51,370 bases of DNA from an uncultured Christensenellaceae bacterium (GCA_910588615.1 CAJUOI010000014.1:1-51370), one strand, 5' to 3'; numbered from the stretch's first letter, positions 7,632 through 16,926 are shown. A program made the numbers and translations. The notes: generated by a model from the letters alone, not told the origin.

Positions 7632-8506
7632 ATTTCCCCCAACGTATTCAACAAATCAGCCTTCATGTCAAGGCACGCCGCGCGCGCCGCTTCCGCGTAA
7701 TCGCCGCCGCGTTTTTTGTACGCGCAGAGAACGCCGCGCGAATTGTTTACGACCGCGCCCGTGCCGTCCGCCTTGAAGCAATTTTTCAGCATTTCGGCGT
7801 TAGCGCCCTGCGCGCCGTATCCGGGCACGAGAAAGAAGGTGTTTTTCATCCTTGTCCTCAATACCTTTGCCTCTTCGGGGTAAGTCGCCCCGACCACCGC
7901 GCCCACGCACGAATAGCCGTATGCCCCGCAGGTGCCCTCGCCCCACGCCTCCACCATGTCGCCCATGCACTCGTACACGGTTCTGCCGTCCTCAAGTTTT
8001 AAATTCTGCAACTCGCCCGACGAGGGATTGCTCGTTTTTACAAGCACGAAAATCCCCTTGCCGTTCGCCTTGCATTTCTCGGTAAACGGTACGATGCCGT
8101 CCGAACCGAGATATCCGTTTACCGTGAGAATATCGCTTTCGAAGGCATCCTTTTCATCCAGAAAAGCGGCGGCGTAGCGCGAAGCCGTCGCTCCGATATC
8201 GTTGCGTTTTGCGTCGGCAATAACGATCAGTCCCTTGCTCTTGGCGTAACGCAGCGTGTCGTAAAACGCGCGCAGCCCGAAATATCCGTACTGCTCGTAA
8301 TAGGCGATTTGCACCTTTACGGAGGGTACGATATCGAAGGTGGCGTCGATAACATTCTTGTTAAAACCGAAAATCGCTTCCGCCGCGTCATTAAAGCTTT
8401 TGCCCGCCGCCATGCCCTCGGGCAGGTATTCGAGCGCCGTGTCCAGCCCCACGCAGGTAGGGTTTTGCTTTGCGATGATCGCCCGTTGCAATTCGTCGAA
8501 AATCAT
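7619..8506 (-). CDS. pyrF: orotidine 5'-phosphate decarboxylase (long, type 2)
   Basis: 295 aa, the longer OMP decarboxylase subfamily rather than the ~240-aa B. subtilis type. It converts OMP to UMP. The catalytic DxKxxD motif is in VIADAKRNDIG (residues ~94-104), and the N-terminal GLDTALEYLP is typical of type 2. A purine-rich region precedes the ATG. It follows pyrC after a 96-bp gap. Confidence 0.93.
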   Translation of the reverse strand: MIFDELQRAIIAKQNPTCVGLDTALEYLPEGMAAGKSFNDAAEAIFGFNKNVIDATFDIVPSVKVQIAYYEQYGYFGLRAFYDTLRYAKSKGLIVIADAKRNDIGATASRYAAAFLDEKDAFESDILTVNGYLGSDGIVPFTEKCKANGKGIFVLVKTSNPSSGELQNLKLEDGRTVYECMGDMVEAWGEGTCGAYGYSCVGAVVGATYPEEAKVLRTRMKNTFFLVPGYGAQGANAEMLKNCFKADGTGAVVNNSRGVLCAYKKRGGDYAEAARAACLDMKADLLNTLGEICAK

Positions 8507-8602
8507 GTCGTTTTCTCCTTCATTTATCTGTTTTTCTTAATCTGTCGCCTCGCGCCCCAAGGATAGGGCATTCACGGCTTTTCTTCCATGCGAAATTTTG
8601 CC

Positions 8603-9856
8603 TTACCCCTCGTACTTAATCTCCCCGTCGACGAGGGTATATTTTACCTTACCGAAAACCTTGCGTCCTGCAAAGGGCGTGTTTTTACCCTTGGATACGA
8701 ACTCGGCGGGATCTACCGTCCACTCCTCTTTCAGGTCAACGACCGTGAGATCGGCGGGCATTCCCGCGGCGATTTCTCCACCCTCCAAATTTAAAATGCG
8801 GGCGGGCGCTCCGCTCATCTTATCCGCAAGCTCCGTAAGGCTCATCCCCCCCTCCTTCACAAGCGCGGTATACGAGAGCGCCAAAGACGTTTCCAGCCCG
8901 CTGATCCCGAACGCCGCCAAATCGTACTCCACGTTTTTATCGTCCGCGTGGTGCGGGGCGTGATCGGTAACGATACAATCGAGCGTGCCGTCCTTCACCC
9001 CCTCTATAATCGCAAGCCTGTCCTTTTCCGCACGCAGCGGCGGATTGACCTTGGTGTTCGTGTCGAAATCCTTGATCGCTTCGTCGGTGAGCGTAAAGTA
9101 GTGCGGACAGGTTTCCGCCGTTACCTTTATTCCGCGCGCCTTTGCTCTGCGGATGATATCTACGCCGCTGTATGTGGAGACGTGGCAGATATGCACCGGC
9201 ACGTTCAGGCTTTCGGCAAGACAGATCTCACGGGCGATAACGATGTCCTCCGCCGCGCGCAAACTGCCCTTTAAACCCGTCAGCGTGGAATAGTACCCCT
9301 CGTTGACGACGCCGCCGTCGACGAGAGACGCGTCCTCGCAATGACACAGGCACTTCAACCCGAAATCCGACGCGTACGCCATGGCGTTTGCCATGAGCTT
9401 GGTGTTAAGCACGCTCTTTCCGTCCTCGGAAAGCGCCACCGCACCCGCCGCCTTCATTGCGCCGATCGCAGCCAAATTTTCCCCCTTCTGTCCCTCGGTG
9501 ATCGCACCGATCGGGCGCACCTTGCACAGATTTGCTTCCTTTGCTTTGGAGAGGATATAGGACACGACGATCTTGCTGTCGCACGCAGGTTTGGTGTTGG
9601 GCATACAGCAAATTTGCGTAAAGCCGCCCTTGACCGCGGCGCGGCTGCCGCTTTCGATCGTCTCCTTTTTCTCGAATCCCGGTTCGCGCAGATGCACGTG
9701 CATATCGATGAGCCCGGGCAATACGGTCAATCCCTTGCAATCGATGCCCTCGCCCGAAAGCTTCGGCGCGATCTCGGCGATGACGCCCCCTTCGCAGCGA
9801 ATATCCGCACGGACGACTTTATCCTTTAAAACGACTTCGGCATTCTTTATAATCAT
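8603..9856 (-). CDS. pyrC: dihydroorotase
   Basis: 417 aa, class I dihydroorotase. It cyclises carbamoyl-aspartate to dihydroorotate. The metal motif DMHVHLREPG is at residues ~51-60, with further metal ligands in CHCED, HICHVST and VTDHAPHH. Length and motifs are normal. The ATG starts directly after the pyrB stop codon (TAA ATG), so the two are coupled. Confidence 0.95.
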   Translation of the reverse strand: MIIKNAEVVLKDKVVRADIRCEGGVIAEIAPKLSGEGIDCKGLTVLPGLIDMHVHLREPGFEKKETIESGSRAAVKGGFTQICCMPNTKPACDSKIVVSYILSKAKEANLCKVRPIGAITEGQKGENLAAIGAMKAAGAVALSEDGKSVLNTKLMANAMAYASDFGLKCLCHCEDASLVDGGVVNEGYYSTLTGLKGSLRAAEDIVIAREICLAESLNVPVHICHVSTYSGVDIIRRAKARGIKVTAETCPHYFTLTDEAIKDFDTNTKVNPPLRAEKDRLAIIEGVKDGTLDCIVTDHAPHHADDKNVEYDLAAFGISGLETSLALSYTALVKEGGMSLTELADKMSGAPARILNLEGGEIAAGMPADLTVVDLKEEWTVDPAEFVSKGKNTPFAGRKVFGKVKYTLVDGEIKYEG

Positions 9857-10774
9857 TTACACTTCCTCCTTGGTCAGCAAGAACAGCATCGCCATACGCA
9901 CCGCGATGCCCGAAAGAACCTGCTCCTCAATACGGCTCGTATCCCCGTCGATGAGCGAACTCGTCAGTTCCACCCCGCGGTTGACGGGACCGGGGTGCAT
10001 AACGAGCGCGCCCTGTTTGGCGTACTTCAACACTCCCTCGTTCACGCCATAAAACTTGGCGTATTCGCCGAGCGAGGGGAAATTGCCTGCGTGCTGGCGT
10101 TCGAGCTGAATGCGCAGCCCCATGACGACGTCCGCGCCCTCCACCGCTTCCTCGCGCGATTTGCACACGATTGCCCCCATCCTGTCGATTTCGGCGGGCA
10201 TCAAAGTACGCGGAGCAAAAAAACGCACTTCCGCACCCAGCTTTTTCAACCCGTACAAGTTGCTCTTCGCCACGCGGGAGTGGGCAATATCGCCCATGAT
10301 CGCAACCTTCAATCCCTTGATTTTTCCGAAGCATTCGCGCATCGTCAGCATATCCAAAAGCGCCTGCGAGGGATGCTCGTTCATGCCGTCCCCGGCGTTT
10401 ACGACGTGCGCTTTCACCGTTTTGGCAAGCAACTGCGGCGCGCCGCCCATGGGGTGGCGGATGACGATGACGTCGTTACGCATAGCGTCAAGCGTCTTGC
10501 CCGTGTCCACGAGCGTTTCTCCCTTCTGCACGGAAGAGGACGCCGCCGTGATATTAACGACGTGCGCACCCATGTACTTTGCCGCCAACTCGAAGCTGCA
10601 ACGCGTGCGGGTGCTGTTCTCGTAAAAGAGCGTGGTTACCGACTTGCCCTGTAAGTGCGGCAGCTTTTTTATGTTCTGCCGCAGCAGTTTTTTCATGCTG
10701 TCGCCGACGCTGAGAATCTCGTCGATTTCCTCCGCCGACAGATCGTACAGCCCCAAAATGTCTTTGCGTTTCAT
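9857..10774 (-). CDS. pyrB: aspartate carbamoyltransferase, catalytic subunit
   Basis: About 305 aa from the ATG at 10774. It joins carbamoyl phosphate and aspartate. The carbamoyl-phosphate motif STRTRCSFE is at residues ~51-59, HPMGGAPQ and the C-terminal HPGPVNRG are present. The start is set by a GGAGGG ribosome binding site and an ATGA overlap with the pyrR stop codon. No pyrI-like regulatory subunit is visible, so the enzyme is probably not allosterically regulated as in enterobacteria. Confidence 0.95.
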   Translation of the reverse strand: MKRKDILGLYDLSAEEIDEILSVGDSMKKLLRQNIKKLPHLQGKSVTTLFYENSTRTRCSFELAAKYMGAHVVNITAASSSVQKGETLVDTGKTLDAMRNDVIVIRHPMGGAPQLLAKTVKAHVVNAGDGMNEHPSQALLDMLTMRECFGKIKGLKVAIMGDIAHSRVAKSNLYGLKKLGAEVRFFAPRTLMPAEIDRMGAIVCKSREEAVEGADVVMGLRIQLERQHAGNFPSLGEYAKFYGVNEGVLKYAKQGALVMHPGPVNRGVELTSSLIDGDTSRIEEQVLSGIAVRMAMLFLLTKEEV

Positions 10775-11307
10775 TGATCCCTCCGTATAATCGAAAACCG
10801 ATCGCAAGAGCCGAGTTCCTCGAAGCATACCTCGATATATTCCGCCTTGGACGTAGGCACGTTCTTCCCGGCGTAATCGGCGCGCACGGGCAGCTCCCGT
10901 CCGCCGCGGTCGACAAGGACGAGCAGCTGTATTTTCTTCGGGCGTCCGAGGCGGAACAGCGCCTCCATGCCCGCAACCGCGCTGCGTCCCGTATGCAAAA
11001 CGTCATCACACAAAACGACGGTTTTATCCGCGATGGAAAACCCGAGCTCGTTATTCAGCGTTTCGGGCACGAAAAAGGCGGAAACGAGATCGTCGCGCGT
11101 CATGCCGATGTCTATTCCCGCCGCAGGGACGATAAGTCCTTCCGAATCCTTCAAATAACTTGCAATGCGTTTGGCAATGATTTCACCGCCGCGCCTGATA
11201 CCCGCCAGCACGACGTCGTGATAACCGTCGTTGCGCTCTCCGATTTCGTGCGCCAGACGGATGACCGTACGATGCAGTCCCGTCGCATCCATAATAATTG
11301 CAGACAT
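10771..11307 (-). CDS. pyrR: bifunctional pyr operon regulator / uracil phosphoribosyltransferase
   Basis: 178 aa from the ATG at 11307 (MSAIIMDATG...), which has a GGAGG ribosome binding site; the longer frame upstream runs through the attenuator. The PRPP loop is VVLCDDVLHTGRSAVAG (residues ~92-108). PyrR proteins bind pyr leader RNA in a UMP-dependent manner and usually have uracil phosphoribosyltransferase activity. It is first in the operon, as in Bacillus, directly behind the attenuator at 11326-11359. Confidence 0.92.
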   Translation of the reverse strand: MSAIIMDATGLHRTVIRLAHEIGERNDGYHDVVLAGIRRGGEIIAKRIASYLKDSEGLIVPAAGIDIGMTRDDLVSAFFVPETLNNELGFSIADKTVVLCDDVLHTGRSAVAGMEALFRLGRPKKIQLLVLVDRGGRELPVRADYAGKNVPTSKAEYIEVCFEELGSCDRFSIIRRDQ

Positions 11308-11325
11308 ACGCTCCTCCTTTGCGGT

Positions 11326-11359
11326 AAAAAAAGAAGTCTTGCGCGCGATGCAAGACTTC
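11326..11359 (-). terminator. pyr operon attenuator (intrinsic terminator before pyrR)
   Basis: GAAGTCTTGC and GCAAGACTTC pair perfectly (11333-11343 with 11350-11359) and are followed by seven T on the minus strand (11326-11332). It lies between the promoter and the pyrR ribosome binding site, so it must act as an attenuator. An upstream segment (GAAGTTTTGGATCG) resembles the 5' arm and may compete for the 3' arm. I do not see a clear PyrR-binding loop consensus. Confidence 0.85.
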
Positions 11360-11433
11360 GAGAAACACCCGATCCAAAACTTCAATTTCTCTTGTCGGCA
11401 TCACGGTACCGCTCTTAAAGAATAATCAAATAC

Positions 11434-11462
11434 AGTTTACCACAACGCGGTGCGTCTGTCAA
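11434..11462 (-). promoter_or_regulatory. pyr operon promoter
   Basis: TTGACA (11457-11462), TAAACT (11434-11439), 17-bp spacer. The predicted start near 11427 gives a ~120-nt leader containing the attenuator. Confidence 0.75.
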
Positions 11463-11506
11463 GGAAATACAAGGCAAAATCCAAAGACGAACGCACTATT
11501 TTGCGC

Positions 11507-12493
11507 TTAAAATATATCGTGCCGAACGGGCGATTCGAACAGCTCGCCCACACGCTCCCTGTCGGCGGCAAGCGCCCACATCAGCTTGGTTACCGTCGCT
11601 TCGAGCGTCATACTGCGCGCCTCCAGAACGTTACCGCAGGCAAGCAACTTGCGCCCCACCTCGTAAGTATCGAGCGCGCTCCCCTCCCGCTCGACCTGCG
11701 TGGTGCACACCACCGTCTTGCCTCGCGCGGTAAATTCTTTCAAGCGGAAGAAAAACTCGTCGTTGTCGTAGTCGGGCAGTCCGCCCGAACCGAAGGACTC
11801 GATCACCAGCCCGTCGCACTCCTCGTTCAGGTACGAAAAAATATTCGGAGACAGCCCCGGAATCATTTTCAGCACGAACACCTTTTCGTTCATGGCGCGG
11901 TAAAAGCACGGAGCCGTCTGCGGCTTTGCGTCCGTCAGATAATAAAACGGCTTGCCGTCGCGCATCAGCGCAACGTCGGGATAGTCGATGCTCGCAAATG
12001 CGTTAAAGCTCCTTGTGCGCGTTTTTTTCGCGCGCGTGCCCAGAATCACGTTCCCGTCGAATACCACGTTCACACCGAACGCCCTTCCGTCCGAGGCGAA
12101 CGCGAAAGCGTCGGCAAGATTTCTCCGCGCGTCGGTATCGCGCAGGTACGCCGACTTCTGCGCTCCCGTCAGCACGACGGGCTTTGCGATATCCTGCATT
12201 AAATAGGAAAGCGCCGCCGCCGTGTACGCCATGGTGTCCGTGCCGTGCGTAACCACGAATCCGTCGTACGTTTCGTAATTCCTTTCGACGGCGCCTGCGA
12301 TTTCCAGCCAATGACGGGCGCAGATGTTCGTGCTGTCGAGGTTGAAGAGCTGCACGGCGTCCACCCTGCACGTTTCTGCGATTTCGGGCACGCACGCAAG
12401 CAAATCGTCCGAGGTCATGACGGGCGTCAAGCCCGACCCGCTGTTTTTGGACGCAATCGTGCCGCCCGTTGCGATAAATAAAATTCGTTTCAT
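11507..12493 (-). CDS. ansA: L-asparaginase (type I-like)
   Basis: About 328 aa from the ATG at 12493. It hydrolyses asparagine to aspartate and ammonia. The first catalytic threonine is in ATGGTIAS (residues ~7-14) and the second in THGTDTMAYTA (~84-94), both intact. No signal peptide is present, so it is probably cytoplasmic. The ribosome binding site is weak (GGCGG). A hairpin (12507-12532) separates it from the Wzz-like gene upstream. Its product aspartate is a substrate of PyrB encoded next door, which may or may not be meaningful. Confidence 0.88.
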   Translation of the reverse strand: MKRILFIATGGTIASKNSGSGLTPVMTSDDLLACVPEIAETCRVDAVQLFNLDSTNICARHWLEIAGAVERNYETYDGFVVTHGTDTMAYTAAALSYLMQDIAKPVVLTGAQKSAYLRDTDARRNLADAFAFASDGRAFGVNVVFDGNVILGTRAKKTRTRSFNAFASIDYPDVALMRDGKPFYYLTDAKPQTAPCFYRAMNEKVFVLKMIPGLSPNIFSYLNEECDGLVIESFGSGGLPDYDNDEFFFRLKEFTARGKTVVCTTQVEREGSALDTYEVGRKLLACGNVLEARSMTLEATVTKLMWALAADRERVGELFESPVRHDIF

Positions 12494-12506
12494 AAAAAAT
12501 TCCGCC

Positions 12507-12532
12507 AAAAAACCGCCGCGTCTGCGGCGGTT
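12507..12532 (-). terminator. terminator after the Wzz-like gene
   Basis: AACCGCCGC (12511-12519) and GCGGCGGTT (12524-12532) with a 4-nt loop; on the minus strand the stem runs into a T-rich stretch. Confidence 0.7.
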
Positions 12533-12539
12533 CTCGTTG

Positions 12540-13907
12540 TTATTCCTGCGTGTTTTCTTCCGTTTCGTTCTGCGCCGCTTCGGCAACGGGTTTCTTTCTG
12601 CTGCCGACGAAGTAAGCAATCACGCACGCAACGAGGAACGCGACGACGAACACGCCGACCGCCACGATGACGATGCTCATGCCGCCGTTGACGTTTAAGC
12701 TCTGCGATTCGAAGGACGCATAAGTGTCCTTCTCGTAAATCGACTTGGAAACGGCGGACAGCGTTTTCGCCGCCTCGCTCAGACTCACAAACTGTTTGTT
12801 CACCTTCGCTCTGAAATCGCGGACGGGCTTGTCGTTAGCCACAAACGCGCCCGTTGCCGAATCCTTCGTCTGAAAAATTTCCAGCTGGAATTCGATTTCG
12901 GCATTCCGTTTCAGATAGGACGCAAGCATTTCCGAAAGCCCCAAATCGCCGGGCATAATGATGACGCTCGAACCGTTCGTTTCCTTGTCCGTGGAGGAGT
13001 CGACCACCGAATCCACGGTAGCCCGCACGCCCTCCGCCGCGCGCACCGTCGGCTGGTCGCCCGAACCGCTCCCCGCAAGATCCTTGCGTAGCTCGTCGAT
13101 AATCTTCTGATTGAACGCCTGTTCTTCCAGAAGCTGGTCGATGAGCACGTCGATTGCCTCCTTCGCCGTTTCGTAGCTGTTCAAGTCGATTTCGTCGAAG
13201 CCCTTGTTTGCGAGCTCCTTCTCGAAGCTCGTGCGCGTGCTGTCGCCGTAAACCACGGTAACGTCGGCGAGATAGTTGGCAAGCGTCTTACCGTTGACGC
13301 GGTAGCTTGCGGTGTACAGCGAAATCCACTGGTTGTATTGGTCGGTAATCGTCTGCTTCTGGCTCTTTAAAAACGCCAGCTGTTCGCTGAACGACGCGCT
13401 GTGGAAGGTCTCGGCGTCGATTCCGAATTCGAGCTCGGACGCGTTCGTCTTGATGCGCGCAACGAGGGTATCCGCAACGGCGCGAAGATAGCGCTCCACC
13501 GTCTCCTGCTTTTTAAAGCGGGAGGTCTTAATCGAGAGCGTATACACGGCGTCGCTTCCGTCGAGCGCGGCGTTCACCGAAACCGATATGTCGTCCTCTT
13601 TCAGCAGATCCTTCACGTCCAGAGAAGAAAACGCCTCGCTGCTTGCCTTCGCCTCTTCGAGTACTTCGTACGAAATCAAATCGCGGTACGAAAAGGGCGA
13701 GCCGTCGGGATATTTCGCCGAATCGCTCGTCGGGTATTCGATACGGAAGCTCATGGAGCTCGTCGTCCTTGAAGGATTGATAACGAGCGCGAACATGAGC
13801 ACCGCAATCAGGGTGATAACGACCGTCGCCGCAACGACGATCCAGATTTTTTTGCCGATCGTACGGAAAATTCCACCGAGCGTTACGCCGCCTTCTTCTT
13901 TTTCCAC
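12540..13907 (-). CDS. Wzz/CpsC-like polysaccharide chain-length or capsule export protein
   Basis: 455 aa. One membrane helix near the N-terminus (~21-45) and one near the C-terminus (~412-438) flank a large extracytoplasmic alpha-helical domain, the polysaccharide co-polymerase arrangement. No tyrosine-kinase domain is fused and no export cluster is next to it, so its partner is unknown. The start is GTG at 13907 with AAGGAG 7 nt upstream. The C-terminal tail is acidic (NETEENTQE). The promoter is at 13967-13995. Assignment rests on topology and partial sequence resemblance. Confidence 0.65.
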   Translation of the reverse strand: MEKEEGGVTLGGIFRTIGKKIWIVVAATVVITLIAVLMFALVINPSRTTSSMSFRIEYPTSDSAKYPDGSPFSYRDLISYEVLEEAKASSEAFSSLDVKDLLKEDDISVSVNAALDGSDAVYTLSIKTSRFKKQETVERYLRAVADTLVARIKTNASELEFGIDAETFHSASFSEQLAFLKSQKQTITDQYNQWISLYTASYRVNGKTLANYLADVTVVYGDSTRTSFEKELANKGFDEIDLNSYETAKEAIDVLIDQLLEEQAFNQKIIDELRKDLAGSGSGDQPTVRAAEGVRATVDSVVDSSTDKETNGSSVIIMPGDLGLSEMLASYLKRNAEIEFQLEIFQTKDSATGAFVANDKPVRDFRAKVNKQFVSLSEAAKTLSAVSKSIYEKDTYASFESQSLNVNGGMSIVIVAVGVFVVAFLVACVIAYFVGSRKKPVAEAAQNETEENTQE

Positions 13908-13966
13908 TTAAAACTCCTTCCCGTCTTCTATTGCGGAATGCCCGTGAGGGCAGATTTTGTTCTATC

Positions 13967-13995
13967 ATTATATCGCTTTCGACGCCGTTCGTCAA
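13967..13995 (-). promoter_or_regulatory. promoter of the Wzz-like gene
   Basis: TTGACG (13990-13995), TATAAT (13967-13972), 17-bp spacer, minus strand. The 5' UTR contains a small TGCCC-TCAC-GGGCA hairpin. Confidence 0.75.
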
Positions 13996-14014
13996 CTTTT
14001 CTTTTCGAATTTTT

Positions 14015-15106
14015 TCAGATTCTTTCGTAAACAGTGCAGCCGCACGCCGCCGTGGACGACGAAAACGTTCCCGCAGGAAGCAGAACGTCCCTCTTCGGCA
14101 CGTGCAGAATGCGCAGGGACGAAAGGTTTAAAAACGCCGTCGGGGAAATGTCGGCGGAATTCACGCCGCAGAGATCGACCTCCTCTATTAACGGACAGGC
14201 GTAAAACGCATATGAGATCACCGCCCCGCCCGTTACGCGTACCGACTTCAACGATTCCGGCACGCGATATTCCCCGTTCAGCGAAAAGAGATGCGCAAGT
14301 TCCCCGCGGTAATAGGACGAATTCACATCCGCGCCGCTCCCGAGAAAGGGCAGCGTCAAACGGCAAAGTCCCTCTGCGGCAAGCAATGCGCCCTCGTCGC
14401 AATAGTCCGACTTCACTTCCGCCTCCGCAACGTTCGGAATCGCGGCTATCAGCCGCCTGCCGCTCACCGTGTCGAGATAGACGAGTCCGTGTTCCGTACC
14501 GTACGGCGGCTCCGCGGTAACGCTTCCGACGTTCGTGCCCAGAAAGGCGTCCGCAGTCATCTCCGCCTCCGCTCTCAAATCCACGGCTTCCGCCCGTGTT
14601 GCTTTTAGAGGAGACGCAATTTTGCCGCTCAGACAGACGAGCGATTCGCATTCCCGCACGCGCGTACGTTTCAGACTCGCGCCCGTCCATTCGTAGTATT
14701 CGTCCGCAAACCAAAGAGTATTCGAAAAGGTCCTGAAAAGCGCCGCGCGGTCAAGACGGCTTTCCGCGCCCGAAAGCCGCAGCGCGTTGAGTTCGCCGAA
14801 ATTTCCCCGTTTCAGCGTGCGGTACAGCTCTTTTGCGCAAAGCTCACATTTGCCGTGCACGCCGCCGCGCTCGATATAAATAAATTCCCCGTCCGTGCCG
14901 ACGAAATCAGAATAAAGAGCCGCAAAATTTTCTTCGCTCACGCTGCCGTCCTCCCACTCGCAGCGGTAGGAATCGCCTTCCGTTGGAATCCGTTGCGGAA
15001 AGGGAAGAAACGCGGGAACGGAAAGAATCAGACAAAAGAGCACGGAGAACGGGACGAGAAAGAATCGTTTCGGAATTCTCCGCCGTTCTTTTGTCCTCTT
15101 TCGCAT
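14015..15106 (-). CDS. membrane/surface protein with BspA-like leucine-rich repeats
   Basis: 363 aa. A basic N-terminus is followed by a membrane segment (residues ~13-32) with no clear cleavage site, so it is secreted or membrane-anchored. The last ~90 residues have LRR_5 (BspA-type) features: 'VPESLKSVRVTGGAVISYAFYACPLIEEVDLC' continues as 'SPTAFLNLSSLRILHVP', described here in pieces. The middle part is not recognised. A GGAGG ribosome binding site precedes the ATG. Function unknown; LRR_5 proteins are often surface-exposed. Confidence 0.6.
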   Translation of the reverse strand: MRKRTKERRRIPKRFFLVPFSVLFCLILSVPAFLPFPQRIPTEGDSYRCEWEDGSVSEENFAALYSDFVGTDGEFIYIERGGVHGKCELCAKELYRTLKRGNFGELNALRLSGAESRLDRAALFRTFSNTLWFADEYYEWTGASLKRTRVRECESLVCLSGKIASPLKATRAEAVDLRAEAEMTADAFLGTNVGSVTAEPPYGTEHGLVYLDTVSGRRLIAAIPNVAEAEVKSDYCDEGALLAAEGLCRLTLPFLGSGADVNSSYYRGELAHLFSLNGEYRVPESLKSVRVTGGAVISYAFYACPLIEEVDLCGVNSADISPTAFLNLSSLRILHVPKRDVLLPAGTFSSSTAACGCTVYERI

Positions 15107-15170
15107 TTTCTTCCTCCGTATCCGCTCCGCGTTGTTTCAAACAACGGTTATTCAGACCTCCCTCTAATAA

Positions 15171-15330
15171 AAGGCATGATTCTTCGCGCGCCTCCGAATG
15201 ACAGGGAACAGCGTTCCGCCGAGCAAGCCCCTGCAAGACCGATGCCGAAGGCTTCCCGTCCTCCCGAAACTTGGCAGAGCCAAGTTGGGGGAATCCGGTA
15301 AACGCAGTCCGACGCGCTCCGCCCGAGGGG
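15171..15330. repeat. dispersed intergenic repeat, copy C (composite)
   Basis: Contains CCTCCGAATGACAGGGAA, a perfect hairpin AACTTGGC-AGA-GCCAAGTT (about 15268-15286), and AAACGCAGTCCG (15300-15311) shared with copy B. It fills most of the non-coding gap between the HIT gene and the LRR gene. Confidence 0.55.
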
Positions 15331-15374
15331 GATATCCTCAACCGCTTCGCCGTTTGGGGAGGACGGAACGAAAC

Positions 15375-15701
15375 TTATTCCCAAGGCAGAATTTCCCCGC
15401 CGAGGATATGAATATGCAAATGCTTTACCGTCTGTCCCGCGTTCTCGCCCTGGTTTACGACGAGGCGGTATCCGTCCTCCAGCCCGAGCTCCTTTTGAAG
15501 CGCCGCGATCTTTACGAGCGTTCTGCCCAAAAGCGCCTCCTTTCCGCCCGCCTCCGAAAGATAGGCAAAATGCTCCTTCGGCACGCACAGCAAATGAATT
15601 TTCGCCTTCGGCTCGATGTCCTCGAAAATAACGATTTCGTCGTCCTCGTACTTCTTGCGGGAGGGGATCTCTCCCGCGACGATCTTACAGAAAATACACA
15701 T
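15375..15701 (-). CDS. HIT-family nucleotide-binding hydrolase (HINT type)
   Basis: 108 aa from the ATG at 15701. It has the N-terminal MCIFCKIVAGEIPS segment and the catalytic histidine triad HLHIHILGG (residues ~98-106). Such proteins hydrolyse AMP-lysine, AMP-NH2 and related nucleotide conjugates. The start lies one base beyond the mtaB stop codon with a GGAG ribosome binding site, so it is the last gene of the prmA-rsmE-mtaB-HIT operon, an order common in Firmicutes. Confidence 0.93.
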   Translation of the reverse strand: MCIFCKIVAGEIPSRKKYEDDEIVIFEDIEPKAKIHLLCVPKEHFAYLSEAGGKEALLGRTLVKIAALQKELGLEDGYRLVVNQGENAGQTVKHLHIHILGGEILPWE

Positions 15702-15702
15702 A

Positions 15703-16926
15703 TTACAATTTCTCCTCAATTACGGCGCGCACGCCGTTTCTTTCCGTACCGAGAATGCGCACGCGGCACAGACGCCCTTCCTCGGCGCCCTCCGCATACG
15801 CGCGCACGTAGTTTTCGGTGTAGCCGCCCTCCTCTTCGAACAATACGACGGCTTGCTTTCCGATTTGCACACGTAGAAATTTCTCTTCCGCTTCCTTCGC
15901 TTTCTTTCCTAAAATTTCGGCGCGTTCCCGTTTTAGCGCACCGTCCACCTGCGCCTTCTTCGCGGCGACGGTGCCCTTTCGCAACGAATAGGGAAAGACG
16001 TGCACGCGAGCGAACGCCGCGTCGTCCACGATACGCACGGAGTCCGTAAAATCAGCCTCGCTCTCCTCGGGAAAACCGACGATGATATCCGTGGTGATGG
16101 CGGCGTCCGCAAAATACTCGCGGATGAGCGCGCATTTTTCAAGATACTCTTCGCGCGTGTATCGGCGGTTCATCTTTTTCAGTACGGCGTTGGACCCGCT
16201 CTGTAACGACAGATGAAAATGCGGCATCACGTTGCCCGCGTCGCGTGCCCGCCGCAAAAAGTCGCGCGTGATAATCTTTTGTTCGAGCGAACCGAGCCGT
16301 ATGCGCGTGTCCGCCTTCGCAAGCGCGCTCAGCAAGGCTCCGAGGTCGATTTCGCCGTCCCGGTAGGAGGAAATATCGATACCCGTCAGCACGGTCTCTT
16401 TGGCGCCGCTTGCCGTAACCTCGGCAAGAATGCTTTCCGCGCTCCGCGAGCGCGACCGCCCGCGCAGGTAGGGAATCAGGCAGTAAGAGCAGAAGTTGTC
16501 GCATCCGTCCTGCACGCGCACGAAGGCGCGCGTTTTATTGCGCATAGGAGGTGGCAGTTCGGAAAAAGCGGCGTCCGTTTCGCAGAACACTCCCTCTCCG
16601 TCCAAGAGCTGCAGCACCCTGTGCTTTGCCTGCGCGCCCGTAACGAGCGCCACGCCCTCCCTTTGAAAAAAAGATTCGGGGTTCGCGCTTGCGGCGCAGC
16701 CGCAGACGATGATCTTTGCACGGGGGTTAAACTTCTTTACCCGCGCGATCGCCTGCCTGCTCTTTTTTTCCGCCTCGGCGGTTACGGCGCAGGTGTTGAT
16801 CAAATATAAATCCGCATGACCGAGCTTGTCCGTAACGGCAAAGCCGCGCTCCTTCAATCCCTCGGCAAGCGAAGCGCTCTCGACTTCGTTCATCTTGCAG
16901 CCGAGCGTAAATACGCACGCCTTCAT
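15703..16926 (-). CDS. mtaB: tRNA (t6A37) methylthiotransferase MtaB
   Basis: 407 aa from the ATG at 16926. It converts t6A to ms2t6A at tRNA position 37. The N-terminal UPF0004 domain carries cluster cysteines in FTLGCKMNEVES, INTCAVT and CGCAA. The radical-SAM motif is CDNFCSYCLIP (CxxxCxxC, residues ~145-155), and the C-terminal ~60 residues fit a TRAM domain. It overlaps the rsmE stop codon by 4 bp (ATGA). Confidence 0.93.
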   Translation of the reverse strand: MKACVFTLGCKMNEVESASLAEGLKERGFAVTDKLGHADLYLINTCAVTAEAEKKSRQAIARVKKFNPRAKIIVCGCAASANPESFFQREGVALVTGAQAKHRVLQLLDGEGVFCETDAAFSELPPPMRNKTRAFVRVQDGCDNFCSYCLIPYLRGRSRSRSAESILAEVTASGAKETVLTGIDISSYRDGEIDLGALLSALAKADTRIRLGSLEQKIITRDFLRRARDAGNVMPHFHLSLQSGSNAVLKKMNRRYTREEYLEKCALIREYFADAAITTDIIVGFPEESEADFTDSVRIVDDAAFARVHVFPYSLRKGTVAAKKAQVDGALKRERAEILGKKAKEAEEKFLRVQIGKQAVVLFEEEGGYTENYVRAYAEGAEEGRLCRVRILGTERNGVRAVIEEKL

